In this document: piece after piece, positions 26,093 through 32,945 of the stretch
How the letters are laid out: every line of letters begins with the position of its first letter
Numbering within the stretch: position 1 is the stretch's first letter
Assembly (NCBI GenBank): GCA_015520565.1
Contig: WAPW01000103.1
Span: 1 to 33,841 of the forward strand
Length of the DNA stretch: 33,841 nt
Reading direction: 5' to 3'
From: Candidatus Aciduliprofundum sp.
Lineage (GTDB): Archaea; Thermoplasmatota; Thermoplasmata; Thermoplasmatales; Aciduliprofundaceae
The notes under the pieces: generated by a model
The model's input: only the letters and a program-made list of their open reading frames with translations
Told to the model about the DNA's origin: nothing
Databases searched by the model: none
Position numbers and translations under genes: made by a program

Positions 26093-27703
26093 TTAGCGGA
26101 GGCCAACTATCTGGCCATCCTTTGTCAAATCTATGCTTTCCGCTGCAGGCTTGCTTGGCAATCCTGGCATAGTTGATATGTCTCCAAGCAATGGCACAAC
26201 GAATTTTGCTCCAGAAGATATCTTCAAGCTTCTAACTGTAACCACGAAATTCTCAGGCGCACCAAGGAGCTTTGGATTATCGCTCAAGGAATATTGTGTC
26301 TTAGCCATGCATACAAAGAAGTCATCAAAGCCAAGGTTGCTTATGAGTTTAAGGTCCTTCTTTGCCTTGTGGTCCCAGTCAACCCCATCAGCTCCATAAA
26401 TCTCGGTAGCTATGGCTTCAACCTTCTCTCTAATTGGTTCATCAAGATTATACACGAATCTCGGCTTCCTTGGCTCAATATCCTGCAGATATTTAGCGAT
26501 TTCAACTCCTCCTTCTCCGCCCTTGGCAAACACTTCGCTAACTGCAAACTTAACATTCATATCCTCCACGAGCTCTTGCAACTTGCTTAGTTCTCTCTCA
26601 GTATCATCAGGGAAATGATTTATGGCAACCACTGGCTCAAAGCCCAATTTGCGAACAATTTCAATATGCCTTTCCAAATTCCCTGCGCCTTTTTCCAGTG
26701 CTTCTACGTTCTCCTCCGCAAGATGCTTTTTCTTTACCCCACCATGATACTTCAAAGCCCTAACTGTGGCAACTAGAACTGCACCGCTGATATCAAAATT
26801 GCCCAAGCGAGATACTATATTCACAAATTTCTCAGCTCCCAAATCTGAGCCAAATCCTGCCTCTGTGACTAGATAATCAGCATAACGCATTCCTATTTCG
26901 TCAGCCAAGATAGAATTATGGCCGTGGGCTATATTTGCAAAGGGCCCCGCATGGATAACCGCAGGAGTACCCTCAGAAGTTTGAACTAAATTGGGGAGGA
27001 GAGCATCTCTTAGCACCGCAGCCATTGCCCCCACAACCTTAAAGTCCTTTGCAAACACGGGCGTCTTATCGTTTCTAAAGCCCACAAGTATGTTGGATAA
27101 TCTCTCCTTCAAATCCTCATAATCCTTGGCTATGGCAATTATCGCAGATATCTCGCTTGCAGATGTAATCTCAAAATAATCTTCTGCTATAGCACCACCA
27201 TTGTCTCCAAGACCTATTACTATTTTCCTCAACTCTCTTGCATTTAAATCAAGGACATGACCCCATCTTATCTTCTTTCTATCCAAGCATGGCTCTATAT
27301 TGTGAAATATGGCATTGTTAATGACTGAGGCGAGCAAATTGTGTGCAACTTGAATTGCATGAAAATCTCCTGTGAAATGAAGATTTATATCACTGCTTGG
27401 CTCCACGGTACTCTTTCCTCCACCTGTACCACCGCCCTTTATTCCAAAAACGGGGCCCAAGGATGGCTCACGGAGAGTAACTATACTCTTCTTACCAAGA
27501 TGCCAGAATGCCATGCTTGTGCCTATGGCAGTAGTGGTCTTTCCCTCTCCAAAGGGCGTGGGATTTATGGCGGTGACAAGAATAACTTTCCCCTTGCGCT
27601 CCCTTTTCCATATCTCCTCAAGGGGAATCTTTGCCTTGTAGTTTCCATAATGGATTATGTTCTCTATACCTATCTTTTTAGAAACTTCATCTATGGGTAA
27701 CAT
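26093..27703 (-). CDS. fhs: Formate-tetrahydrofolate ligase
   Basis: Joins formate to tetrahydrofolate with ATP to make 10-formyl-tetrahydrofolate. The 536 residues show the ATP-binding loop TAINPTPFGEGKTTTAIGTSMA, then SLGPVFGIKGGGTGGGKSTVEPSSDINLHFTGDFHAI and the C-terminal PLLGDISTMPGLPSKPAAESIDL. The ORF-track start (27784) is upstream of a TATA box at 27722-27733; the ATG at 27703 lies about 24 bases from that box, so the message is probably leaderless. It follows glyA on the same strand, and the pair points to folate-type one-carbon metabolism, which is used by Thermoplasmata but not by most methanogens. Confidence 0.95.
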   Translation of the reverse strand: MLPIDEVSKKIGIENIIHYGNYKAKIPLEEIWKRERKGKVILVTAINPTPFGEGKTTTAIGTSMAFWHLGKKSIVTLREPSLGPVFGIKGGGTGGGKSTVEPSSDINLHFTGDFHAIQVAHNLLASVINNAIFHNIEPCLDRKKIRWGHVLDLNARELRKIVIGLGDNGGAIAEDYFEITSASEISAIIAIAKDYEDLKERLSNILVGFRNDKTPVFAKDFKVVGAMAAVLRDALLPNLVQTSEGTPAVIHAGPFANIAHGHNSILADEIGMRYADYLVTEAGFGSDLGAEKFVNIVSRLGNFDISGAVLVATVRALKYHGGVKKKHLAEENVEALEKGAGNLERHIEIVRKLGFEPVVAINHFPDDTERELSKLQELVEDMNVKFAVSEVFAKGGEGGVEIAKYLQDIEPRKPRFVYNLDEPIREKVEAIATEIYGADGVDWDHKAKKDLKLISNLGFDDFFVCMAKTQYSLSDNPKLLGAPENFVVTVRSLKISSGAKFVVPLLGDISTMPGLPSKPAAESIDLTKDGQIVGLR

Positions 27704-27721
27704 AGTGAGAGGTATCAAATG

Positions 27722-27733
27722 CTTATATTTAAA
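27722..27733 (-). promoter_or_regulatory. TATA box of fhs
   Basis: TTTAAATATAAG on the minus strand lies between the glyA stop and the fhs ATG, 19-30 bases upstream of that ATG. This spacing puts the start of transcription at or next to the start codon. It separates fhs from glyA at least partly and rules out the longer fhs frame. Confidence 0.6.
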
Positions 27734-27755
27734 CAATATGCCACAAATTTGTGGC

Positions 27756-28949
27756 TTAAAACTTCTCTCCCATCGTTTTACCATCCCATTTATCTACAAT
27801 CCTAGATACTTCATCCCTAACATTCTCACCTTCAAGTGCTGCCACAATGAGAGTTGCTATCTCCTTCATATCCTCAGGCCCATATCCTTTCCAAGTGAGC
27901 TCAGCTGTGCCAATTCTTCCAACAGAATCCACTATAATTCCATTCTCCTCAAGCACTTTGCTCATCTGAGGTGGGCTCAGAGAGAATCTTTCTTTTAATG
28001 ACTCTTCCTCTATCAAAACTTGATGCGAACTCGTATATTCTGGCGAGTACTTTATACCAAGCCCCTCTTCTTCAAGCGCTTTCGCTAACGCTTTAGAATT
28101 CTCAGCTACCTTCTTTCCGTAAATTTTAGCCACAGGGTAGAATTCATAAAGAGCCATGGCAAGTGCTGCCACCCTATTTGTATGGTAATTATCCTGAGTG
28201 CGCCAAGTCAAATTTCTCTCAATCTTTTCGGCTATGTTCTCATCGTTCGTAAATATTATTCCCCCCTGTGGCCCCGGAAAAGATTTGTGTGTAGAGCCAT
28301 AAACTGCATCGCATTCCCCAATGCCCTCTTGAAATCCAGAGGGAAGGAGGCCCATAACATGGGAGGCATCATAAACTACTCTTGCTTCAATTTCTTCCGC
28401 TACTTCCAAAACTTCATCAAGATTGTAGGGAAAGAGAATGTAACTGGCGCCAAGAATTATTAACTTTGGCTTCTCTCTCCTTATTTTCTTCACATCTATT
28501 TTACGCATATTTTTTAGGGAAAGAGGTACAAATTTGAGAGAGAACATATCGGGCATATAGGGCTGAGAGTATCCATCATAGCCACCAAGTTCTGGGGGTA
28601 TGGCCATTATTTTATCTCCCTTCTCAGTTAGAGAGATAAGCACGGTCATAGCGGCAATATGCCCGGATATGGGCTTCACATTGGCAAATTTAAACCCAAA
28701 AATTTCCCTTGCCTTATTCTCAGCATACTCTTTTATCTCCTCTTGATACTTTGTGCCTCCATAGGCATTATGTACGAATGAGCCATGCACCTCTTGCTCA
28801 AAGACCATACTATAACGAGAAGCCATATCAGATGCCAAAGCTTTACGAACTCTGTAAGATAAGAAATTCTCTGAAGCTTGCATATTGAGCACTCTCTTTC
28901 TATACTCATCGTGAAGCTGAATTATACCCTGCGGGCTATTTTCATCCAT
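27756..28949 (-). CDS. glyA: Serine hydroxymethyltransferase
   Basis: A PLP enzyme converting serine and tetrahydrofolate (or an archaeal analogue) to glycine and the methylene form. The 397 residues contain QASENFLSYRVRKALASDMASRYS, the pyridoxal lysine in YGSTHKSFPGPQGGI and the PLP-phosphate contact AYGGTKYQEEI; YDASHVMGLL is the Asp-His pair under the cofactor. The protein is shorter and clearly diverged from the bacterial type. GGTGGGAT precedes the ATG by four bases. It is divergent from eS1. A 14-base palindrome sits at its likely transcription start. Confidence 0.92.
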   Translation of the reverse strand: MDENSPQGIIQLHDEYRKRVLNMQASENFLSYRVRKALASDMASRYSMVFEQEVHGSFVHNAYGGTKYQEEIKEYAENKAREIFGFKFANVKPISGHIAAMTVLISLTEKGDKIMAIPPELGGYDGYSQPYMPDMFSLKFVPLSLKNMRKIDVKKIRREKPKLIILGASYILFPYNLDEVLEVAEEIEARVVYDASHVMGLLPSGFQEGIGECDAVYGSTHKSFPGPQGGIIFTNDENIAEKIERNLTWRTQDNYHTNRVAALAMALYEFYPVAKIYGKKVAENSKALAKALEEEGLGIKYSPEYTSSHQVLIEEESLKERFSLSPPQMSKVLEENGIIVDSVGRIGTAELTWKGYGPEDMKEIATLIVAALEGENVRDEVSRIVDKWDGKTMGEKF

Positions 28950-28964
28950 ATCAATCCCACCTAC

Positions 28965-29000
28965 GCAAATGGATTTGCATATTATAATTCAAGTATAAGT
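28965..29000 (-). promoter_or_regulatory. glyA promoter with GCAAAT-ATTTGC palindrome
   Basis: GCAAAT-GG-ATTTGC (28965-28978) is a perfect inverted repeat. On the minus strand a TATA-like CTTATACTT (28992-29000) lies upstream of it, putting the predicted start within the repeat. A repressor controlling glycine or one-carbon supply could bind here; no regulator in the window is linked to it. Confidence 0.5.
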
Positions 29001-29063
29001 TTATTACCATTTACAAAAATTATTTAAAGGAAAGGCCATTTACCTTCGCAAAGGTGATTACCC

Positions 29064-29786
29064 ATGGCAAGCAAAAGAGCGGAGAGAGCCGCTGCGAGAA
29101 AAGTTCGTGACAGATGGAGGTCAAAGGTCTGGTATACCATAATAGCTCCAGATACATTTAGCGCAAAAGAATTGGGAATGACTCCTGCAAATGAGCCAGA
29201 TAAGGTTATTGGGAGAATTGCAGAAGCCACACTATACGATTTGACTGGGGATTTCAAGAAGATGCATGTTAAGCTATACTTCAAAATAAACCGCATACAA
29301 GGCACAAACGCATATACAAGGTTCATAGGGCATGATATGACCACTGATTACATTCGCCGCATGGTTCGCAGAAGGAGGAGCAGAATAGATGCAATATTTC
29401 CCGTGCTCACAGCGGATGGTTACAAGCTCCGTGTCAAGGTAATTGCCGTTCCTGATAAGAGGATAAAATCATCCATAAAGAGCGAGATAAGAAAGAAAAT
29501 TATGGATTATCTTTTTGCAAAAGCCACCGAGATGACTTTCTCCGAATATGTAAAGTATCTTCTTAGCGATGATGTCCGCAAGGACCTATCCAAGGTTGTT
29601 AAGCCCGTTTATCCAGTTAGAAGGATTGAAGTGAGAAAATCCGAGGTTCTCGTATTCCCAGAGGAGAAAATTGTTGAACTTGAGAGAGATGAAGAGAAGA
29701 AGGAAATTGAAGTAAAAGCTCCAGAAGAGGAAAGCATAGAGAGCGGGGGAGAAGAACCTAGCGAAGAGATGCAAGTAGAGGAATGA
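29064..29786 (+). CDS. rps3ae: Ribosomal protein eS1 (S3Ae)
   Basis: A small-subunit ribosomal protein shared by archaea and eukaryotes. The 240 residues open with a basic tail (MASKRAERAAARKVRDRWRSK), followed by the family core WYTIIAPDTFSAKELG, IGRIAEATLYDLTGDF, FIGHDMTTDYIRRMVRRRRSRID and PVRRIEVRKSEVLV. The last 40 residues are an acidic tail (EEKKEIEVKAPEEES through EEMQVEE) that is not part of the core and may shield the basic regions before assembly. GGTGAT precedes the ATG by five bases; TATA-like TTATTTAAAGG is about 40 bases upstream. Its stop is eight bases from a tRNA gene. Confidence 0.97.
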   Translation: MASKRAERAAARKVRDRWRSKVWYTIIAPDTFSAKELGMTPANEPDKVIGRIAEATLYDLTGDFKKMHVKLYFKINRIQGTNAYTRFIGHDMTTDYIRRMVRRRRSRIDAIFPVLTADGYKLRVKVIAVPDKRIKSSIKSEIRKKIMDYLFAKATEMTFSEYVKYLLSDDVRKDLSKVVKPVYPVRRIEVRKSEVLVFPEEKIVELERDEEKKEIEVKAPEEESIESGGEEPSEEMQVEE

Positions 29787-29793
29787 TTTTTAA

Positions 29794-29900
29794 GCCGGGG
29801 TGGCTCAGCCTGGTGGAGCGTCGGACTCATAGGGTATATTAATCTCCACCTCTAATCCTGAGAAATCCGAAGGTCCCGGGTTCAAACCCCGGCCCCGGCA
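29794..29900 (+). tRNA. tRNA-Met (CAT), elongator type, with an intron
   Basis: All arms are visible. The acceptor is GCCGGGG/CCCCGGC with discriminator A at 29900. The D arm is GGCTCAGCCTGGTGGAGCG. The anticodon stem TCGGA/TCCGA holds the anticodon CAT at 29828-29830, and the T arm is CCGGG-TTCAAAC-CCCGG. The sequence pattern fits elongator Met rather than tRNA-Ile2, which also has a CAT gene anticodon. An intron follows position 37. The tRNA starts seven bases after the eS1 stop and ends directly beside the stop of the convergent membrane protein gene. Confidence 0.95.
29832..29864 (+). other. Archaeal tRNA intron with bulge-helix-bulge motif
   Basis: A 33-base intron between A37 and A38. 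The central four-base helix is CTCA (29826-29829) with TGAG (29859-29862), flanked by three-base bulges TAG (cut after TA) and AAA (cut after AA). The anticodon stem and inner GG/CC plus ATTA/TAAT pairs make the outer and inner helices. The predicted cuts by the splicing endonuclease restore a normal anticodon loop. Confidence 0.88.
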
Positions 29901-30242
29901 TTAAAGCATAAATATTATTCCTCTCCAGCCAATGCTTAAAAATATCAAAGAGCTTATAAATATTATAACTCCTATACCAAAGAGAAGCAGGCTATCTTTC
30001 CAAGATATATTGTATATCTTATCAGTATCTTCTATATCATCAATGTCCACCTCTGCGGACCTAAATATTCTCCTTTTTCTAAACCTGAGGAGATTTATTG
30101 TTGGACTTGTGGAGAAACCTCCAATTAGCATTACAACTATGCCAACTATCAAAACAATATAAGGAGTTATGAAGAGGAGTATTCCTATGATTATTGAATA
30201 TTTTATAATTGATTTGGCTAGCTTTCTCTTGTCTATTTCCAT
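29901..30242 (-). CDS. Small membrane protein of unknown function
   Basis: A 113-residue protein with hydrophobic segments at about 14-44 (probably two short helices, KYSIIIGILLFITPYIVLIV and GIVVMLIGG) and 84-110 (LLLFGIGVIIFISSLIFLSI). A basic then acidic loop lies between (FRKRRIFRSAEVDIDDIEDTD). No family is recognised. It follows the MFS gene by 38 bases in the same direction, so it may be the last member of the riboswitch-headed locus. A weak TATA-like GTTAAATCTC in the gap makes a separate promoter possible. The stop codon touches the tRNA end. Confidence 0.6.
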   Translation of the reverse strand: MEIDKRKLAKSIIKYSIIIGILLFITPYIVLIVGIVVMLIGGFSTSPTINLLRFRKRRIFRSAEVDIDDIEDTDKIYNISWKDSLLLFGIGVIIFISSLIFLSIGWRGIIFML

Positions 30243-30280
30243 TATTTATCCGTATATGGATATGAGATTTAACTCTTTGC

Positions 30281-31492
30281 TCATTCTTTAACAAAGAATG
30301 GAGGAGCCATTGCAAGCACTATAAATCCTATTATTATCAAAGCCGACCCAACTCCAAAAAGATCTGCAAAATAGCCCATTAAAAATGATAATGTGGCAGC
30401 AATAACAGTTTTTACTTGGGATTCTACACTCAATCCCGATGCCATTACTCTGCTCTTAATTCTATCTGATATGTACCCAACATTCATAGGCCTCCTTATG
30501 TTCTGAAATACATAAATTAATACAAAGAATATTATTGAAGCTATTAGCAAATTGAAATGATAAAATAATCCTGCAAATACTACAAGAAGAGCGCCAAATA
30601 TAAGAGTAGCGTTTATGGCCCTTCCGAGATTCCCAATTTTATTCACTATTTTGTAGGAATTACGCGATGAATATGAGGTTAGGAGGTATATAAAAAAGTA
30701 TATGATTCCTATAATTATTGCCGTTCTCTTCTCAGGGGCTAAAAATACAAATATTGGTATTCCGAGAGCAAAAACCTTCAAAACTGCCTGAAGATAATCT
30801 TTTGTTGCTTCATAGGATGCTGAGAATAGAGACGAGTTAAATATGGCTTTTAAAACTATTTTATCCTTAAACATACTCCGAAAATCCACAAATGTTCTTT
30901 TAAATTGCTCTCCAATCTTCCCCGATGTTTTTCTTATCTCACCATCAAGTATTTTTGGGTATGTGGCAAGATTTATGAAATTGAGCACATAGGGAATTAT
31001 GGTTATTATGAATATATCTCTATAATTGCCAGTGTAAAAAACTATAAAGCCTGCAAGAAGTGCATTAACAGCTGAGCCAAGCTGAGAGTATGAACGGGTA
31101 GCTCCATAGTACTCAACTTTCTTATCCGATATTCCATTTATTTTCAAATATTCCAATATCATAGCTTTATGTGTGCCTGTTCTGTAAGCATCACCTAAAG
31201 CATAGAGCACCATAGCTGCAGCTAAAGGAAAGAATGATTTAACTGAGAAGAATATTGAAAAAGAAACCATATAGGATGCCATGGACATGAGCATAGAGCG
31301 CCTCCTTCCAAAAGCATCAGCATAAACTCCCGTGGGTATTTCAAAGACATAGACAGATACAAGTTTTATGGCGTACAAGATTCCTATATCAGTATAACTC
31401 AAACCTGCAGAGTATTTGAGAAAGAGAAGAAGAAAGGGCTCAAATAATCTAAGATTCTTCAAAAAACCATAGGCAGCGAATTTATAAAACAT
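30281..31492 (-). CDS. Major facilitator superfamily transporter
   Basis: A 403-residue polytopic membrane protein with about 12 hydrophobic helices. The MFS motif between helices 2 and 3 is GVYADAFGRRRSML, and the N-terminal half has the pattern of drug/solute exporters. No substrate-specific motif is seen. The ORF track starts at a TTG (31525). The ATG at 31492 has GGATAG immediately upstream and starts MFYKFAAYGFLKN; a GTG in between is a less likely choice. It lies third after a fluoride riboswitch, behind two small coiled-coil protein genes, with a 62-base AT-rich gap that could hold its own promoter. It is a candidate fluoride or fluoride-stress exporter by context only. Confidence 0.85.
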   Translation of the reverse strand: MFYKFAAYGFLKNLRLFEPFLLLFLKYSAGLSYTDIGILYAIKLVSVYVFEIPTGVYADAFGRRRSMLMSMASYMVSFSIFFSVKSFFPLAAAMVLYALGDAYRTGTHKAMILEYLKINGISDKKVEYYGATRSYSQLGSAVNALLAGFIVFYTGNYRDIFIITIIPYVLNFINLATYPKILDGEIRKTSGKIGEQFKRTFVDFRSMFKDKIVLKAIFNSSLFSASYEATKDYLQAVLKVFALGIPIFVFLAPEKRTAIIIGIIYFFIYLLTSYSSRNSYKIVNKIGNLGRAINATLIFGALLVVFAGLFYHFNLLIASIIFFVLIYVFQNIRRPMNVGYISDRIKSRVMASGLSVESQVKTVIAATLSFLMGYFADLFGVGSALIIIGFIVLAMAPPFFVKE

Positions 31493-31510
31493 TCTATCCT
31501 TTGGTATCAC

Positions 31511-31543
31511 TGCATAATCATGCAAAAGTTACTATTTTAATTT
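31511..31543 (-). promoter_or_regulatory. Possible MFS promoter with TGCAT-ATGCA inverted repeat
   Basis: TGCAT-AATC-ATGCA (31511-31524) is a perfect five-base-arm inverted repeat between the 132-residue protein gene and the MFS start. AT-rich TATA-like sequence (31533-31543, minus strand) lies upstream, so the repeat would span the transcription start. A target of the ribbon-helix-helix-like proteins encoded just upstream is one possibility. Confidence 0.4.
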
Positions 31544-31554
31544 TACTTTTATTT

Positions 31555-31953
31555 TTACATCCAGAGGTAGTAATCTATTACTTTTTCCATATCTTTATGC
31601 TCATTCTTCTTCTTCATAAGATTTCTCAAACTCTTATTCTCTCCCAAATACCCAGATAGAATTATCGCAAGGCCCCTATTTTCTTTCATAAGTGTGTGAG
31701 ATTTATACCTTATTGATGCCCACTTGCCTTCCAAGGAGAACATCTCTTCTAGCAACTTATCAATATCCTCCCTAAGCTTTTCTATCTCCTCCCCACTTTT
31801 CTTTTTCTCCCTATATCCTTCAAGAGCCAACAATATAACTTTCTCTGGGGGTATATTATAGCGAGTTGATACTTCTTTTATTATATTTTCCGTATGTTTG
31901 TTTAGCTTAAATTTTTTCTTCTTTAACCTTCCCGCTTTCAACAGGACCTCCAT
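31555..31953 (-). CDS. Small ribbon-helix-helix-like/coiled-coil protein (second gene after riboswitch)
   Basis: A 132-residue protein with no recognised family. The first 50 residues (KFKLNKHTENIIKEVSTRYN, IPPEKVILLALEGYREKK) have a strand-helix-helix pattern like ribbon-helix-helix DNA-binding proteins. The rest is charged and helical (GEEIEKLREDIDKLLEEMF, then SLRNLMKKKNEHKDMEKV). The ATG at 31953 has GAGAGG upstream and lies 47 bases inside the preceding gene, so the two are tightly coupled. The fluoride riboswitch at 32271-32318 heads the transcript. A transcription factor of the MFS gene is one guess; a direct role in stress protection is another. Confidence 0.65.
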   Translation of the reverse strand: MEVLLKAGRLKKKKFKLNKHTENIIKEVSTRYNIPPEKVILLALEGYREKKKSGEEIEKLREDIDKLLEEMFSLEGKWASIRYKSHTLMKENRGLAIILSGYLGENKSLRNLMKKKNEHKDMEKVIDYYLWM

Positions 31954-32254
31954 TTCCTCTCATCTCCCTCAAAAGTGCTTTATTTTCCTCTCCCAGCTCA
32001 TCAATCCAACGCTCCATTCTCTCTTGATCCTCCTCTGCCTTCTCACAAAACTTGGTAAGATCTTCAACTTCCTCTTTCATCCTCCTTATCTTCTCTTCCA
32101 GCTCTTTTTTCCTTTTTAACAGGGCCTCTTTATCGTTCATCTCAAAGTACCTATTCATAGCAGCTATTCTCTCATAGAGAAATCTATCAAAATCATCTTC
32201 CTTCATATTTCGTATCTTCTCAAACAATTCCTTGGGTATTTCTACCTCTAGCAT
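31907..32254 (-). CDS. Small ribbon-helix-helix-like/coiled-coil protein (first gene after riboswitch)
   Basis: A 115-residue protein of unrecognised family. It begins MLEVEIPKELFEKIRNMKED, DFDRFLYERIAAMNRYFEM, a strand-helix-helix pattern like ribbon-helix-helix proteins. A long charged coiled coil follows (ALLKRKKELEEKIRRMKEEV, EKAEEDQERMERWIDELG). The layout resembles the 132-residue protein next to it, so the two may be distant paralogs that pair. The ATG at 32254 is placed by AAGGTGG four bases upstream; the ORF-track GTG is inside that site. The ribosome binding site is 15 bases from the fluoride riboswitch and can pair with its 3' end, making translation control likely. Confidence 0.7.
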   Translation of the reverse strand: MLEVEIPKELFEKIRNMKEDDFDRFLYERIAAMNRYFEMNDKEALLKRKKELEEKIRRMKEEVEDLTKFCEKAEEDQERMERWIDELGEENKALLREMRGNGGPVESGKVKEEKI

Positions 32255-32270
32255 AGGGACCACCTTTTAA

Positions 32271-32318
32271 ACAAGGAGCCATCAGCCTTTCGGCATTAGG
32301 TGGGCCCCATCACCTTGT
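32271..32318 (-). ncRNA. Fluoride riboswitch (crcB motif)
   Basis: Read on the minus strand, GGTGATGGGGCCCACC followed by TAATGCCGAAAGGC and TGATGGCTCC matches the crcB consensus. Helix P1 is GGTG/CACC (32314-32311 with 32302-32299). The second hairpin is GCC-GAAA-GGC (32294-32285) with a GNRA loop. The pseudoknot pairs loop bases GGGGCC (32308-32303) with GGCTCC (32280-32275), including one G-U pair. The conserved TGATG precedes the pseudoknot strand. A TATA box at 32335-32343 puts the RNA start near 32314-32317, so the aptamer begins the transcript. It precedes two small coiled-coil protein genes. Confidence 0.93.
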
Positions 32319-32334
32319 AAATGCGAAGTAAAAA

Positions 32335-32397
32335 TAATATAAGTAATTATCGGATTTCTCTATCAAAATTTATCGTATTAAAGTGAAATATAAAATA
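32335..32397. promoter_or_regulatory. Divergent promoters of the riboswitch locus and ppa
   Basis: On the minus strand CTTATATTA (32335-32343) fits a TATA box for the riboswitch transcript. On the plus strand GAAATATAAAATA (32385-32397) fits a TATA box for ppa, about 25 bases before its ATG, so ppa is probably leaderless. The 99-base region holds nothing else recognisable. Confidence 0.55.
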
Positions 32398-32417
32398 GTA
32401 TAATTCAATACAACTCT

Positions 32418-32945
32418 ATGAAAGCAGGAGAGAACCCTCCAGAGGATGTGTATGTATTCATAGAGGTACCAAAGGGAAGCAATATAAAGTGCGAGTACGA
32501 TTTTGAGATGAATGTTATCAAGGTGGATAGAGTTTTACACACAGCATCTTTCTATCCTTTCAACTACGGGTTCATTCCGAATACAATGGAGGAGGACAAT
32601 GACCCAATTGATTGCTTGGTAATATCCTACGATGCTTTTCCCCATGGAGTATTGGTAAGAGCTGTGCCCGTGGGCATGCTAGTCACAGAGGATGAGCACG
32701 GAGTGGATAGAAAGATAATAGCAGTACCACATCCCTCCGTAGACCCTAGAAACGAAGAAATAAAGGATATTGATGATGTGCCTCAGAGCATTCTTGAGCA
32801 GATTCAGCATTTCTTTAAGCATTATAAAGAATTGGAGAAGAACAAGTGGGTAAATATAGTTGGTTTTGAAAATGCAGAAAAGGCCAGAGAAGCAATAAGA
32901 AAGGCCATAGAGAGAAAGAAAAAGGGTAAATATGGCAAAGATTAA
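32418..32945 (+). CDS. ppa: Inorganic pyrophosphatase, family I
   Basis: Soluble magnesium-dependent enzyme that hydrolyses pyrophosphate and so drives biosynthetic reactions; family I enzymes are strongly inhibited by fluoride. The 175 residues show FIEVPKGSNIKCEYDFE, YPFNYGFIPNT, the signature EDNDPIDCLV with its three Asp residues and VDPRNEEIKDIDDVP. Length fits the microbial type. The gene is divergent from a fluoride riboswitch locus but lies outside the transcript with the aptamer. The last 14 bases overlap the zinc-ribbon/CYTH gene, which probably shares its message. Confidence 0.96.
   Translation: MKAGENPPEDVYVFIEVPKGSNIKCEYDFEMNVIKVDRVLHTASFYPFNYGFIPNTMEEDNDPIDCLVISYDAFPHGVLVRAVPVGMLVTEDEHGVDRKIIAVPHPSVDPRNEEIKDIDDVPQSILEQIQHFFKHYKELEKNKWVNIVGFENAEKAREAIRKAIERKKKGKYGKD

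Noticed and set aside
29794-29900. tRNA-Ile2 with CAT gene anticodon
   Set aside because: The acceptor, D-arm and T-arm sequences follow the archaeal elongator tRNA-Met pattern; a definitive call needs identity-element comparison.
32271-32318. Reading the riboswitch as part of the plus-strand ppa leader
   Set aside because: The conserved GGTGATGG, TGATG and pseudoknot bases appear only on the minus strand, and the plus-strand TATA box of ppa lies downstream of the element.
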